DNA of 64,000 nt from JAKAXS01 sp965279065 (GTDB taxonomy: Bacteria; Pseudomonadota; Alphaproteobacteria; Rhizobiales; Hyphomicrobiaceae): contig OZ257134.1 in the NCBI GenBank assembly GCA_965279065.1, forward strand, positions 1,736,001 through 1,800,000. Direction: 5' to 3'. A program made the translations under genes and the position numbers. Positions 49,755 through 58,301 of the stretch are shown here, one piece after another. Positions within the stretch are counted from its first letter, which is position 1. Every line of letters begins with the position of its first letter. The notes under the pieces are model-generated. The model was not told the DNA's origin and did no database searches. It saw nothing but the letters and a program-made list of their open reading frames with translations.

Positions 49755-50762
49755 CTAATCCTCATCGTCCGTCATGAAGCGGTTGGGGTCGAGACCGAGC
49801 AGCTCCCACGCGGCAAGCATGTGCGGCGGCAGCGGCGCGGTGACGTCGATTTTCCTGCCGTTGGTCGGATGCGGAATGATGAGCCGGCGTGCATGCAGAT
49901 GCAGCTTGGCTTCGAGCCCGCTGTCGGCCATCACGCCCTCGCCCTCATACTTGTTGTCACCCACGATGGGGTGACCGATCGTCGACATATGCGCGCGCAG
50001 CTGATGCTGCCGCCCCGTCACCGGCTTCAGCGACATCCACGCCACTTTGTGCGCGACCCGGTCGATCACCGAGTAGTGCGTCGTGGCGTGCATGGCCACA
50101 TCCTGCTCGCCCGGAAGCGCCTTGCGCACCCGATCGCCATCCGGACCCGCCGCCTTCACCAGCGCCGCTTCGATCTTGCCCTGCGGCGGTCGTGGCACAC
50201 CCTTCACCAGGGCCCAGTACGTCTTCGCCGCTGACCGCGTCTGGAAGATCTTGCCAAGCTTGCTGGCAGCATCGCGCGTCTTAGCGACGAGCAGCACGCC
50301 TGTCGTATCCCGGTCCAGCCGATGCACGAGCCGCGGCCGGTCCCCAAAGCGATCCGCCATGCCGGCCAGGATGCCGTCGATGTGCTTCTTGGTGCCGGAC
50401 CCGCCCTGCACCGCGAGTCCGAACGGCTTGTTGAGCACCAACACTTGCTCGTCCTCGTAGAGAATGGTTTTCTCGATCAGGTCGCGATCGCCCTTCGACA
50501 CACCGAGCGGCGCCTTCAGCGACGGTGCTCCGGGCGGCGGCGTGCGCACGACCTTGGGAACGCGGATCTGTGCGCCAGCCTCAAGGCGATCGTTGGCCTG
50601 CACGCGCTTGGAATCGACCCGCACCTGGCCGGAGCGCAGCAGCTTCTGCAGGTATCCATAGCTGAGGTCTGGGAAGTGCACACGGAACCAGCGGTCGACG
50701 CGCAGGCCGGCCTCGTCCTTTTTCACCTGGATGGTTTCGACGCGTTCCGATGCGGCGGTCAT
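49755..50762 (-). CDS. rluC: 23S rRNA pseudouridine synthase, RluC/RluD type
   Basis: A 335-residue enzyme making pseudouridine in 23S rRNA. The S4-like domain is VDRWFRVHFPDLSYGYLQKL, then the catalytic motif RPRLVHRLDRDTTGVLLVAK with the Asp, KTYWALVKGVPRPPQGKIEA, LKPVTGRQHQLRAHMSTIGH and GDNKYEGEGVMADSG. The tail includes ARRLIIPHPTNGRKIDVTAP. RluC/RluD cannot be separated by eye. It overlaps the crcB gene by four bases. The small membrane protein follows by two bases. Confidence 0.93.
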   Translation of the reverse strand: MTAASERVETIQVKKDEAGLRVDRWFRVHFPDLSYGYLQKLLRSGQVRVDSKRVQANDRLEAGAQIRVPKVVRTPPPGAPSLKAPLGVSKGDRDLIEKTILYEDEQVLVLNKPFGLAVQGGSGTKKHIDGILAGMADRFGDRPRLVHRLDRDTTGVLLVAKTRDAASKLGKIFQTRSAAKTYWALVKGVPRPPQGKIEAALVKAAGPDGDRVRKALPGEQDVAMHATTHYSVIDRVAHKVAWMSLKPVTGRQHQLRAHMSTIGHPIVGDNKYEGEGVMADSGLEAKLHLHARRLIIPHPTNGRKIDVTAPLPPHMLAAWELLGLDPNRFMTDDED

Positions 50763-51139
50763 GTCAGCGCGGCCCTGGTGATAGCGAGACCGGCGAACAC
50801 GGCCGCGATGGAAATGATAACTGAAGCCGCGACATACACGAGACCAAGCGCAAGATCGCCGCGTTGTGTCAGCTGCGCGAAGTCCATCGAGAAGGCGGAG
50901 AACGTGGTGAAGCCGCCGAGAATGCCGGTGGCGAGAAACGTGCGCAATTCAAGCGAGCCGTCGAAACGCAATGTCAGCGCTTCGATCAGCACGCCCATCA
51001 GGAAGCAGCCGACGATATTGACCGTCAACGTCGCCCACGGGAATCCGCCGTCGCTCCAGCTGCCGAAGCCGACATTGACGAGATGCCGGGCGCCCGAGCC
51101 GAGGGCCCCGCCAGCGACCGCAAGTAGCAAAAGTTTCAT
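50759..51139 (-). CDS. crcB: Fluoride channel CrcB/Fluc
   Basis: Fluoride exporter of the Fluc family; 126 residues, four spans. Marks: LAVAGGALGSGARHLVNVGF with the family Gly/Arg motif, FPWATLTVNIVGCFLMGVLI with the TVN(I/V)xG signature, ATGILGGFTTFSAFSMDFAQ with the GGxTTFS motif that binds Na+ and lines the pore, and VYVAASVIISIAAVFAGLAI. ATG 51139 is chosen, because upstream residues of the longer frame are not channel-like. Overlaps rluC by four bases. No fluoride riboswitch is visible upstream. Confidence 0.94.
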   Translation of the reverse strand: MKLLLLAVAGGALGSGARHLVNVGFGSWSDGGFPWATLTVNIVGCFLMGVLIEALTLRFDGSLELRTFLATGILGGFTTFSAFSMDFAQLTQRGDLALGLVYVAASVIISIAAVFAGLAITRAALT

Positions 51140-51191
51140 TGATCGTGCTCCGTCCGGCAAATCGCGTCCGGGCACCTTGAACCTCGCGCCG

Positions 51192-51428
51192 CTATTGCGG
51201 CCGCGGCCCGGTCGATAGCGGTCCGCCGATGGCCCAGCCAAGCGCCCAGCCGATCACCAGCCCAACGAAATTGGTACCCATGAAGACAAGCGAATGCATA
51301 TCGCCCACCTGATCGGGATTGTCGAATGCCATTTTGTCCACGGCCCAGCTGGCAACCGGAGACCCGACGTACAGGGTAAACACGGCTGCGACAGCAACCG
51401 CAAAGATCATGGCAACAACGTAGCGCAT
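51192..51428 (-). CDS. Small two-span membrane protein, hypothetical
   Basis: A 78-residue protein with two hydrophobic segments, YVVAMIFAVAVAAVFTLYVG and FMGTNFVGLVIGWALGWAIG, and a central DKMAFDNPDQVGDMHSLV loop. It starts on the minus strand at 51428. It lies between the Tae4-like gene (62 bases) and crcB (53 bases), all on one strand. It is too short and hydrophobic to be a Tai4 immunity protein, which is periplasmic and larger. The loop His and acids could coordinate metal, but that is a guess. Confidence 0.6.
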   Translation of the reverse strand: MRYVVAMIFAVAVAAVFTLYVGSPVASWAVDKMAFDNPDQVGDMHSLVFMGTNFVGLVIGWALGWAIGGPLSTGPRPQ

Positions 51429-51489
51429 CGGTTTTCCTTATGCGGTCCGGACCCGGTGGCCGCGGTTAACGTCTCAGACCGGTGCGCCG

Positions 51490-52029
51490 TCACTTCACTT
51501 CCCAGAAGCGGATTTCACTGGCTCCGGCATAGTTGGAGTAATAGCCGAGCCACGAAAACCACTCCATCAACCATTTAGCGGACGAACGATAGCCGTTCCA
51601 CACATCGACATGGTCGCCCGTGGCGGCCCCACTCTCACCCGCGCGATGCCAGTAATTCTCGATGTAGATGATGCCCGTGCGCCCGAAGATCTTCGGATAG
51701 AAGTGCGCGGCCTCGTCGCCCCGGTAGGTCTCGCGCTGGCCGACGCCGGCGATATGCGGCCCGATCGAGCTGCCGACCTGGTTGGCATTGATGAAGTGCA
51801 TCTCTTCGCGACTATGCACGCCGCAGTGCGTACATCCGCCGAGCTGGGAAGGCTGCACGCCAGCGCGGCGCAGGGCGACGCCCATGCGGATGGCACATTG
51901 GTTTGAGAAGACGGGAAAGCCGGTATGGATCACCTTGCCTTCCATATTGGTCAATTCGTGCGGCGCGATGCACGGCAGCTGCACGCTCTCGTTGATAGGA
52001 TGGCCGTGCCACAAATCACTGAACTGCAT
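51490..52029 (-). CDS. Tae4-like peptidoglycan amidase (NlpC/P60 fold)
   Basis: A 179-residue soluble cysteine amidase of the Tae4 effector fold. Marks: LWHGHPINESVQLPCIAPHE, the catalytic Cys in FSNQCAIRMGVALRRAG (Cys 45), GGCTHCGVHSREEMHF with a second Cys pair, the catalytic His in ATGDHVDVWNGY (His 140) and GASEIRFWEVK. Tae4 proteins cut the gamma-D-Glu-mDAP bond and are delivered by type VI secretion. There is no signal peptide, no T6SS gene and no Tai4 immunity gene here. The protein may instead be a resident cell-wall or phage-like enzyme. Confidence 0.75.
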   Translation of the reverse strand: MQFSDLWHGHPINESVQLPCIAPHELTNMEGKVIHTGFPVFSNQCAIRMGVALRRAGVQPSQLGGCTHCGVHSREEMHFINANQVGSSIGPHIAGVGQRETYRGDEAAHFYPKIFGRTGIIYIENYWHRAGESGAATGDHVDVWNGYRSSAKWLMEWFSWLGYYSNYAGASEIRFWEVK

Positions 52030-52233
52030 GCTCGACCTCGGACGCCTGGACTGGCCGCACTATAGGACGGCCCGCCCCACCGGCCAACGGGATTGGCCCG
52101 GGGGCATTTTTACTTTCCAATGAGAACGTTACCGCAATGCCGCGGCACGCCCGCTGGAGCGCCATCGGTGCAACGAATTTCCGATAGGAACCGCGCCGAA
52201 ACAGGAGGTTAGCGCGCGCGAGCTCTACAAAAG

Positions 52234-53547
52234 CTACCCGCCCCGCTCCTTGCGCAGCCGGGACCAGTAGTCGAGCCGCTTGCGGATGTCGCGCTCGAAG
52301 CCCCGGTCGGGCGGGTCGTAGTACTGCGGGCGTTTCCGCAACTCGTCGGGGAAATAGTTCTGACCTGAAAACGCGTCCGGCGCATCGTGGTCGTAGGCGT
52401 AGCCATCGCCATAGCCCTCGTCCTCCATCAGCTTTGTCGGCGCGTTGAGGATGATCTTCGGCGGCGACAGCGAGCCATGCTCCTTGGCGGCCCGCATCGC
52501 CGCCTTGTAGGCCACGTAGGCCCCGTTCGACTTCGGCGCCGTGGCGAGGTAGATCGTCGCCTGCGCCAGTGCCAGCTCGCCCTCCGGACTGCCGAGAAAG
52601 TCGAACGTATCCTTCGCCGCCAGCGCCTGCACCAGCGCCTGTGGATCGGCCAGGCCAATGTCCTCCACCGCCATGCGCACGAGACGCCGGGCAATGAACA
52701 GCCGGTCCTCCCCGCCGTCCAGCATGCGGCAGAGCCAGTACAGCGACGCATCCGGATCCGAGCCACGCACCGACTTGTGCAAGGCACTGATGAGGTTGTA
52801 GTGCCCGTCTCGACCCTTGTCATAGAGCGGCGCGCGGCGTTGCACGAGCTTCGTCAGCCCGGCGCGGTCGATCACCTTGCCCCCGGCAGGCACGGTCGAA
52901 AACACTTCGTCGGCGAGGTTGATGACGGATCGCCCATCGCCGTCCGCCATGTTTTTCAGGCCCTCACGCGCTTCCGCATCGAGCGGCAACGCCCGGCCCT
53001 CCTCCGCCTCGGCGCGCTGGATCAGATCCTCCAGCGCAGCGTCGTCGAGGCGATGGAACGTCAGCACCGCGGCCCGGCTCAGCACGGCGGCGTTGAGTTC
53101 GAACGATGGGTTCTCGGTCGTGGCCCCGACCAGCGTGATCGTTCCGTCCTCCATGTGCGGCAGGAAGCTGTCCTGCTGCGAGCGGTTGAAACGATGAATC
53201 TCGTCGATGAACAGCAGCGTGCCCTTGCCCTGCTCGCGCCGCGCCTTGGCGCGATCGAAGGCCTTACGCAGATCCTGCACGCCCGAGAAGATCGCCGAGA
53301 GCTGTTCGAACTCCAGGCTCGTCGCATCCGCCAGCAGCCGCGCCACCGTCGTCTTGCCCGAACCCGGAGGCCCCCACAGGATCATGGAGCCGACCCGGCC
53401 GCTCCTGAGCATGCGCGTCAGCGTGCCTTCGGGACCGACGATGTGCTCCTGCCCGACGACCTCATCGAGCGTCTTCGGGCGCAAGCGATCCGCCAGCGGC
53501 CGCGGCGCGCTCTTCTCCAAGCCGGCTGCTTCAAACAGATTGCTCAT
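52234..53547 (-). CDS. rarA: Replication-associated recombination protein RarA (MgsA)
   Basis: AAA+ ATPase acting at stalled replication forks; 437 residues from ATG 53547. Motifs: PLADRLRPKTLDEVVGQEHI, Walker A ILWGPPGSGKTTVARLLAD, Walker B TLLFIDEIHRFNRSQQDSFL, the sensor ATTENPSFELNAAVLSRAAV and the C-terminal NLISALHKSVRGSDPDASLY and NAPTKLMEDEGYGDGYAYDHD. The last motif is the tetramerisation region. The stop of htrA lies 22 bases upstream on the same strand, so they may be in one transcript. Confidence 0.95.
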   Translation of the reverse strand: MSNLFEAAGLEKSAPRPLADRLRPKTLDEVVGQEHIVGPEGTLTRMLRSGRVGSMILWGPPGSGKTTVARLLADATSLEFEQLSAIFSGVQDLRKAFDRAKARREQGKGTLLFIDEIHRFNRSQQDSFLPHMEDGTITLVGATTENPSFELNAAVLSRAAVLTFHRLDDAALEDLIQRAEAEEGRALPLDAEAREGLKNMADGDGRSVINLADEVFSTVPAGGKVIDRAGLTKLVQRRAPLYDKGRDGHYNLISALHKSVRGSDPDASLYWLCRMLDGGEDRLFIARRLVRMAVEDIGLADPQALVQALAAKDTFDFLGSPEGELALAQATIYLATAPKSNGAYVAYKAAMRAAKEHGSLSPPKIILNAPTKLMEDEGYGDGYAYDHDAPDAFSGQNYFPDELRKRPQYYDPPDRGFERDIRKRLDYWSRLRKERGG

Positions 53548-53569
53548 TGGCCCGCGCCGACCGCACTGA

Positions 53570-55003
53570 TCATCCCGGCACCCTGAGCTGAAGCGTCTGG
53601 CCACCGCGCTTGACCTCGACCGACCAGACGCGCGGATGCTGCTTCACGGCGTCATCGAGTTCGGCCAACGCGGTAATGGTCTGGCCGCCGACACTGACGA
53701 CCACGTCGCCGCGCTGGAAGCCCAGCCGCGCCGCGATCGATCCTGGGCGAACCGACAGGATGACGACGCCCTCGTCCTCCAGGTCCAGCTCGTCGGCGAG
53801 GCCCGGCAGGATGTTCGAAACCCGCGCGCCGTCGAACGGATGTTGCCCGGCCATGTTGCGCACGTCGTTCTTGCCGGCCGCCGGCGGCGCCGAAAGCGGC
53901 AGGTTCACTGTGACCGGCTTGCCCTTGCGAACGACGCTGAGGGCTACCGTCCCGCCGATGCCCTTGGTCGTCAGGCGATAGTAGACCGACCGCGGATCCG
54001 TCACGTCGAACGCGTCCACCTTCACGATCACGTCGCCTGCCAGCAATCCGGCCTTGGCCGCCGGGCCGTTGTCGCTGATGCGCCCGACCATCGCCCCTGT
54101 CACGCGATCGAGGCTCAACCCCTCCGCGATCTCGCGCGTCACGCTCTCCAGCCTTGCACCAAGCCACGGCCGCTCGACCTTTTTGCCGCTGGCGGCCCCC
54201 TCCAGGTAGACGCGAATGAGGTTCGACGGGATCGCGAAACCGATCCCATGCGACCCGCCGGATTGTGAAAAGATCATCGTGTTGATGCCGACCAGCTTGC
54301 CGGCCATGTCGACCAGCGCGCCGCCCGAGTTGCCCGGGTTGATAGCTGCGTCCGTCTGGATGAACACCTGCGCGTCCGAATGCCCGATCTCAGTGCGCGT
54401 CTGCGCCGAGATGATACCGCTCGTCACCGTCTGACCGACACCAAACGGGTTGCCGATCGCTAGCACCAGATCGCCAACTTCCAGCGTATCGGAGTTCTCC
54501 AGTTCGATCGCGGGAAAGCGTTCGTTGCCGTTATCGATCTTCAGGATGGCGATGTCGGTCTTCTCGTCCTGGGTCAGCACCTTGGCGTCGAATTCGCGCT
54601 TGTCCGAAAGCGCGACGCGGATCTCCGTTTCGCCCCGACCCTTGACGACATGCGTGTTCGTCACGATCACGCCGTCCGGACTGACGATGACGCCCGAGCC
54701 GAGCGAACTTTGAATCCGGTCAGACGGCGGGCCGAACTGCTCGCCAAAGAAGCGGCGGAAGAACGGGTCGTCGGCGAACGGCGAATTGGCCATCTTCACG
54801 CGGCTGCGCACGTAGACGTTGACGACGGCGGGAGCCGCCGTCCGCACGATCGGCGCGAACGAGTATTGCGCCGCTTCCCGCGTCGGCGGTGGCATGCGCT
54901 GCTGCGCCGCACTTTCGACGGGCAGCCAAGCCAGCGCGCCGGCGGCGCCGAGGGCCGCTGCACCGAGCCAGATCGCAAGCTTTTTCATGCGCGGCGTGTC
55001 CAT
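53570..55003 (-). CDS. degP: Do-family serine protease (DegP/HtrA)
   Basis: Periplasmic quality-control protease of 477 residues. N-terminal signal (LAIWLGAAALGAAGALAWLP). The trypsin-like triad is visible: His 118 in NTHVVKGRGETE, Asp 150 in DEKTDIAILKID and Ser 226 in INPGNSGGALVDMAGKLVG. Two PDZ domains follow: about 265-355 (GLLAGDVIVKVDAFDVTD) and 390-475 (RPGSIAARLGFQRGDVVVSV). ATG 55003 has GAG at about eight bases; ATG 54988 is an alternative. It is divergent from the M28 peptidase. It is followed by rarA. Confidence 0.95.
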   Translation of the reverse strand: MDTPRMKKLAIWLGAAALGAAGALAWLPVESAAQQRMPPPTREAAQYSFAPIVRTAAPAVVNVYVRSRVKMANSPFADDPFFRRFFGEQFGPPSDRIQSSLGSGVIVSPDGVIVTNTHVVKGRGETEIRVALSDKREFDAKVLTQDEKTDIAILKIDNGNERFPAIELENSDTLEVGDLVLAIGNPFGVGQTVTSGIISAQTRTEIGHSDAQVFIQTDAAINPGNSGGALVDMAGKLVGINTMIFSQSGGSHGIGFAIPSNLIRVYLEGAASGKKVERPWLGARLESVTREIAEGLSLDRVTGAMVGRISDNGPAAKAGLLAGDVIVKVDAFDVTDPRSVYYRLTTKGIGGTVALSVVRKGKPVTVNLPLSAPPAAGKNDVRNMAGQHPFDGARVSNILPGLADELDLEDEGVVILSVRPGSIAARLGFQRGDVVVSVGGQTITALAELDDAVKQHPRVWSVEVKRGGQTLQLRVPG

Positions 55004-55106
55004 CCGGTTTGGTCTCAGAATTTGCTTCTACGCCTTGGCGAAGGCGCCCCGAACCTTCTATATCAGGGCCTTTTATATCAGGTCGGGCTGCGGGAAAAGA
55101 AAGGCT

Positions 55107-55135
55107 GCCGGAATGCCACGGGATGGCATTCCGGC
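55107..55135 (+). repeat. Perfect 12-bp hairpin in the htrA/M28 divergent region
   Basis: GCCGGAATGCCA (55107-55118) pairs with TGGCATTCCGGC (55124-55135) around CGGGA. It lies 35 bases before the M28 start and 104 bases before the htrA start. On the minus strand it is followed by a T-rich stretch. Two 9-base direct repeats TATATCAGG lie at 55059-55067 and 55074-55082. It may be a terminator, a regulator target or a 5' UTR structure. Confidence 0.6.
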
Positions 55136-55169
55136 GCACTGACAACGAGGCGGGAGCCGGAGCGAGCCT

Positions 55170-56162
55170 ATGCGAGTCCTTTGGTTTGCCGTGTACGCAC
55201 TGGCAGTCGTAGCCGTTGTGGCGATCGCCTTGACCATGTACGGCCTGTGGGTGCCGGGGCGGTCGTTTACCGGGGCGCCACCAGACCTTTCCCCTCAAGA
55301 ACGCGAACTGGCCGCACGCCTCAAAACCCACATCACCCGTATTGCCAGTGTGCCGCACAACACACGCCACCCCGCAGCACTCGAGCGCTCGGCAGCCGCC
55401 GTCGAGGCAGCCTTCCGCGATGCCGGGTTCGAACCGCAGAAACAGGTGTACGAGACGGACGGCGTCTCCGTCCGCAACATCTGGGTCACGATCGAGCCTC
55501 AAGCCAAGGAAGACATCGACACCCTGGTGGTCGGCGGCCACTACGATTCCGCGGGCGACGCGCCTGGCGCCAACGACAACGCCTCCGGCACCGCCGCCAC
55601 AATCGAACTCGCGCGACTGCTCAAGTCGTTCAAGCCGGCGCGAACCCGCATCTACCTCGTCGCCTTCGTGAACGAGGAGGCCCCATACTGGGGCACGCCA
55701 GACCACGGTGCGGCAAGATTTGCCGATCTACTCCTGCAAAAGGGCGAGCGCATCCGTGGCATGCTCTCATTGGAGACGCTCGGCTGGTTCAAGGACGAAC
55801 CCGGCAGCCAAAGGTACCCCAAACCCTTCAACTGGATCTATCCCGACGTCGGCAACTTCGTCGCCATCGTCGGCATGCCCGGCTCACGCGCCTGGCTGCA
55901 CGAGGTGATCGCATCCTTCCGCCACGCCGCGACCGTCCCCACGATCGGCGGCATCGCGCCTTCGAACATTCCTGGCATCGCCTGGTCGGACCACAAGCCC
56001 TTCGCCGACCGTGGCATCCCAGCCCTGATGCTGACCGACACCGCCCCCTTCCGCTACCCCCACTACCACCGCGCCTCCGACACGCCCGACAAAGTCGACG
56101 TCGAAACCCTCACGCGGATCACCACCGCGCTGGCCAAGACGCTTCAACGATTGTCGCGTTGA
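55170..56162 (+). CDS. M28-family zinc aminopeptidase-like protein
   Basis: A 330-residue membrane-anchored peptidase. One span near residues 5-26 (WFAVYALAVVAVVAIALTMY). The M28 zinc motifs: His in VVGGHYDSAGDAPGANDNAS (His 124, Asp 136), Glu pair in VAFVNEEAPYW, then MLSLETLGWFKDEPGSQRY and the late FRYPHYHRASDTPDKVD with a His. This fits the M28 arrangement, with the catalytic domain facing the periplasm. The 5' UTR holds a strong hairpin. The gene has no clear operon partner. A terminator follows at 56342-56365. Confidence 0.9.
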   Translation: MRVLWFAVYALAVVAVVAIALTMYGLWVPGRSFTGAPPDLSPQERELAARLKTHITRIASVPHNTRHPAALERSAAAVEAAFRDAGFEPQKQVYETDGVSVRNIWVTIEPQAKEDIDTLVVGGHYDSAGDAPGANDNASGTAATIELARLLKSFKPARTRIYLVAFVNEEAPYWGTPDHGAARFADLLLQKGERIRGMLSLETLGWFKDEPGSQRYPKPFNWIYPDVGNFVAIVGMPGSRAWLHEVIASFRHAATVPTIGGIAPSNIPGIAWSDHKPFADRGIPALMLTDTAPFRYPHYHRASDTPDKVDVETLTRITTALAKTLQRLSR

Positions 56163-56341
56163 ACGCAAAGGTCAGACCGTCGGATCCCCCGCCCCCGGAC
56201 ACCAACAATACGTCAACGGGATCGCGCCTAAGCTCGGGATTGAACAGGGCAGCCGTCGTCGACCAATTGGCGCTTGAAGATCGGGCGGCGCGAGCCGTTG
56301 GTATGTCCTTGAGGACAGCTTAGGCGTGTGCTGAAATTGCA

Positions 56342-56365
56342 CGCGCCGATTGCGGCGCGTTTTTT
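56342..56365 (+). terminator. Rho-independent terminator before the 56383 gene
   Basis: CGCGCCG (56342-56348) pairs with CGGCGCG (56353-56359) around ATTG, followed by six T. It ends transcripts from the M28 gene 180 bases after its stop. The next gene begins 18 bases later, so it needs its own start in the RNA or read-through; the T-run is very close to its ribosome site. Confidence 0.85.
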
Positions 56366-56382
56366 ATCGAAGGATATTTCAG

Positions 56383-57090
56383 ATGCCTTTCTTCCAACCA
56401 AACCTCTCGCTTGAGAGAGACACTTCAGGCAAGCTTTTTACTCTGAAATCCGCCACGCTAGCTCCAAGCGGACACTATACAGCTGGACCCGCGGCCGAGG
56501 GGACACCGAAGGGCGTCGTCGTCGTCCCGGAGACGCTAAGCGTCGTGCTGAAGATTGCCTACAAGGGAGGCGTTGCCAGTCAGGCGGTGGTCGTCATCCC
56601 GCACAAAGTCGATCTGACGAAACTCAACCCCTCGCACAACCAAATCACCGCGTTCACTACGATTGACGACGTCGTCGTCGGCGCCGCAAGCCTGTCTGTG
56701 CCAGGCGCAAGCGAGGTTTCGCTATCTCAGAAGATGCCGTCGCTCACGGCGAGGGCAATGGACGCAAAGAAGATTCCGGCAGACGAGCAATGGTCGGCCT
56801 GGATTAACGAGATGCCGCTCTCGCCGCGAACGCTGCAGGTGAACGGCTGGGTAACGGTTCCCAATCCCGGCGTGCTGGTTTCCCTGCGTCGATCGGTGCC
56901 TCAAGGCTTCAACCCTGCGATCTTGCTGCTCGATCTCGAAACCGTTCAGCTACCGGGCATCTGGCCGACCGTGCTCATGACAAAACATGTAGCTTACGAC
57001 GAGGTCCCCTACTTCGACGACCACACGCACGTCACGATCCGCTACGGAGGCGGCGCCTCGACGACTGTGCAAGTTAAGAAAGTATCGTAG
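56383..57090 (+). CDS. Protein of unknown family
   Basis: A 235-residue soluble protein without signal peptide or membrane span. It starts MPFFQPNLSLERDTSGKLFT and includes ATLAPSGHYTAGPAAEGTPK, VVVVPETLSVVLKIAYKGGV, VVIPHKVDLTKLNPSHNQIT, PSLTARAMDAKKIPADEQWS and YFDDHTHVTIRYGGGASTTV. The make-up is mostly beta strand with many Val/Thr/Pro, like a jelly-roll or coat-type domain, but this is only an impression. ATG 56383 has AAGGA at nine bases. Its composition is less GC-rich than neighbours. It sits between a terminator on the left and a hairpin on the right, with ilvC converging. Confidence 0.62.
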   Translation: MPFFQPNLSLERDTSGKLFTLKSATLAPSGHYTAGPAAEGTPKGVVVVPETLSVVLKIAYKGGVASQAVVVIPHKVDLTKLNPSHNQITAFTTIDDVVVGAASLSVPGASEVSLSQKMPSLTARAMDAKKIPADEQWSAWINEMPLSPRTLQVNGWVTVPNPGVLVSLRRSVPQGFNPAILLLDLETVQLPGIWPTVLMTKHVAYDEVPYFDDHTHVTIRYGGGASTTVQVKKVS

Positions 57091-57098
57091 CGGAGAAA

Positions 57099-57136
57099 TC
57101 CATGGAGGGCGATCGCGACGCGAGTCCCTCCATGGA
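57099..57136. terminator. Hairpin between the unknown gene and ilvC
   Basis: TCCATGGAGGG (57099-57109) pairs with CCCTCCATGGA (57126-57136). The enclosed 16 bases contain a further TCGCG/CGCGA pairing. It is symmetric and lies between converging genes, so it can serve transcripts from both sides. No T-run is present on either strand. Confidence 0.6.
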
Positions 57137-57141
57137 GACGA

Positions 57142-58161
57142 TTAGTTCCGGCCCTTATCGACCAGCTTATTTTTGCCGATCCAGGGCATCATGGCGCGCA
57201 GCTTGGCGCCGACTTCCTCGATCTGGTGCTGATCGTTCATGCGGCGGGTCGCCTTGAAGCTCGGCTGCCCCGCTTTGCATTCCTGCATCCAGTCGCGCGT
57301 GAAGCGGCCCATCTGGATGTCCTTCAACACGCGGCCCATCTCAGCCTTCGTCTCCGGCGTGATGATGCGCGGGCCGGTGACGTACTCGCCGAACTCAGCG
57401 GTGTTGGAGATCGAGTAGTTCATGTTGGCGATGCCGCCTTCATAGATGAGGTCAACGATCAGCTTCACCTCGTGCAGGCACTCGAAGTACGCCATTTCCG
57501 GCGCATAGCCGGCTTCCACCAGCGTTTCGAAGCCGGCGCGGATCAGCTCCACGAGGCCGCCGCACAGCACGGCCTGCTCGCCGAACAGGTCGGTCTCGCA
57601 CTCTTCGCGGAACGTCGTCTCGATCACGCCCGAGCGGCCGCCGCCGACAGCCGAGGCATACGACAGGAACAGGTCATGCGCGTTGCCGCTCTTGTCCTGA
57701 TGCACGGCGATCAGACACGGCACGCCGCCGCCCTTCTGATACTCACCGCGCACGGTGTGGCCGGGACCCTTGGGCGCCACCATGCCGACGTCGAGATCCT
57801 CGCGCGGCTCGATCAGATTGAAATGCACATTGAGGCCGTGCGCGAACATCAGGGCGGCACCCTTTTTCATGTTCTCGTGGAGGTGGTCGCGATAGATATC
57901 GCCTTGCAGTTCGTCCGGCGTCAGCATCATGATGACGTCGGCCCACTTGGCGGCCTCCGCCACCTCCATGACCTTCAGCTTTTCCTTCTCTGCCTTCGCA
58001 GCCGTCGCCGAGCCCTTGCGTAGCGCCACCGCCACGTCCTTCACGCCGCTGTCGCGCAGGTTCAGCGCATGCGCGTGGCCCTGGCTGCCGTAGCCGACGA
58101 TGGCCACCTTCTTGCCCTTGATGAGATTGATGTCGGCATCACGATCGTAATAAACGCGCAT
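57142..58161 (-). CDS. ilvC: Ketol-acid reductoisomerase
   Basis: Second enzyme of valine/isoleucine synthesis, NADPH-linked; 339 residues (class I, short form). Marks: VYYDRDADINLIKGKKVAIV, GYGSQGHAHALNLRDSGVKD (NADPH fold), MLTPDELQGDIYRDHLHENM, APKGPGHTVRGEYQKGGGVP and the metal-binding acids in DLFGEQAVLCGGLVELIRAG and FECLHEVKLIVDLIYEGGI. It follows ilvH with a 140-base gap, so it may have its own promoter as well as read-through. Confidence 0.97.
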   Translation of the reverse strand: MRVYYDRDADINLIKGKKVAIVGYGSQGHAHALNLRDSGVKDVAVALRKGSATAAKAEKEKLKVMEVAEAAKWADVIMMLTPDELQGDIYRDHLHENMKKGAALMFAHGLNVHFNLIEPREDLDVGMVAPKGPGHTVRGEYQKGGGVPCLIAVHQDKSGNAHDLFLSYASAVGGGRSGVIETTFREECETDLFGEQAVLCGGLVELIRAGFETLVEAGYAPEMAYFECLHEVKLIVDLIYEGGIANMNYSISNTAEFGEYVTGPRIITPETKAEMGRVLKDIQMGRFTRDWMQECKAGQPSFKATRRMNDQHQIEEVGAKLRAMMPWIGKNKLVDKGRN

Positions 58162-58301
58162 GGCTGTCTCTTTTCGTTTTGGACGGTTCGTTTGTCAGGA
58201 ATGGCGGCGGCCCGATCGGCGCCCCGGGTGGGAAATTGCGGCGGACACTACTCCCGGTACGCCAGGAATATCAACCGCCGCAGCGTTAATGATGCCGGAC
58301 G

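Noticed and set aside
51140..51191. Fluoride riboswitch before crcB
   Set aside because: The gap to the upstream gene is only 52 bases and shows no aptamer pairing.
52387..53586. Long plus-strand frame opposite rarA
   Set aside because: Antisense shadow; the opposite strand has all RarA motifs. The same applies to 46607-48019 opposite ATP12/HAD and 48200-49318 opposite the caspase gene.
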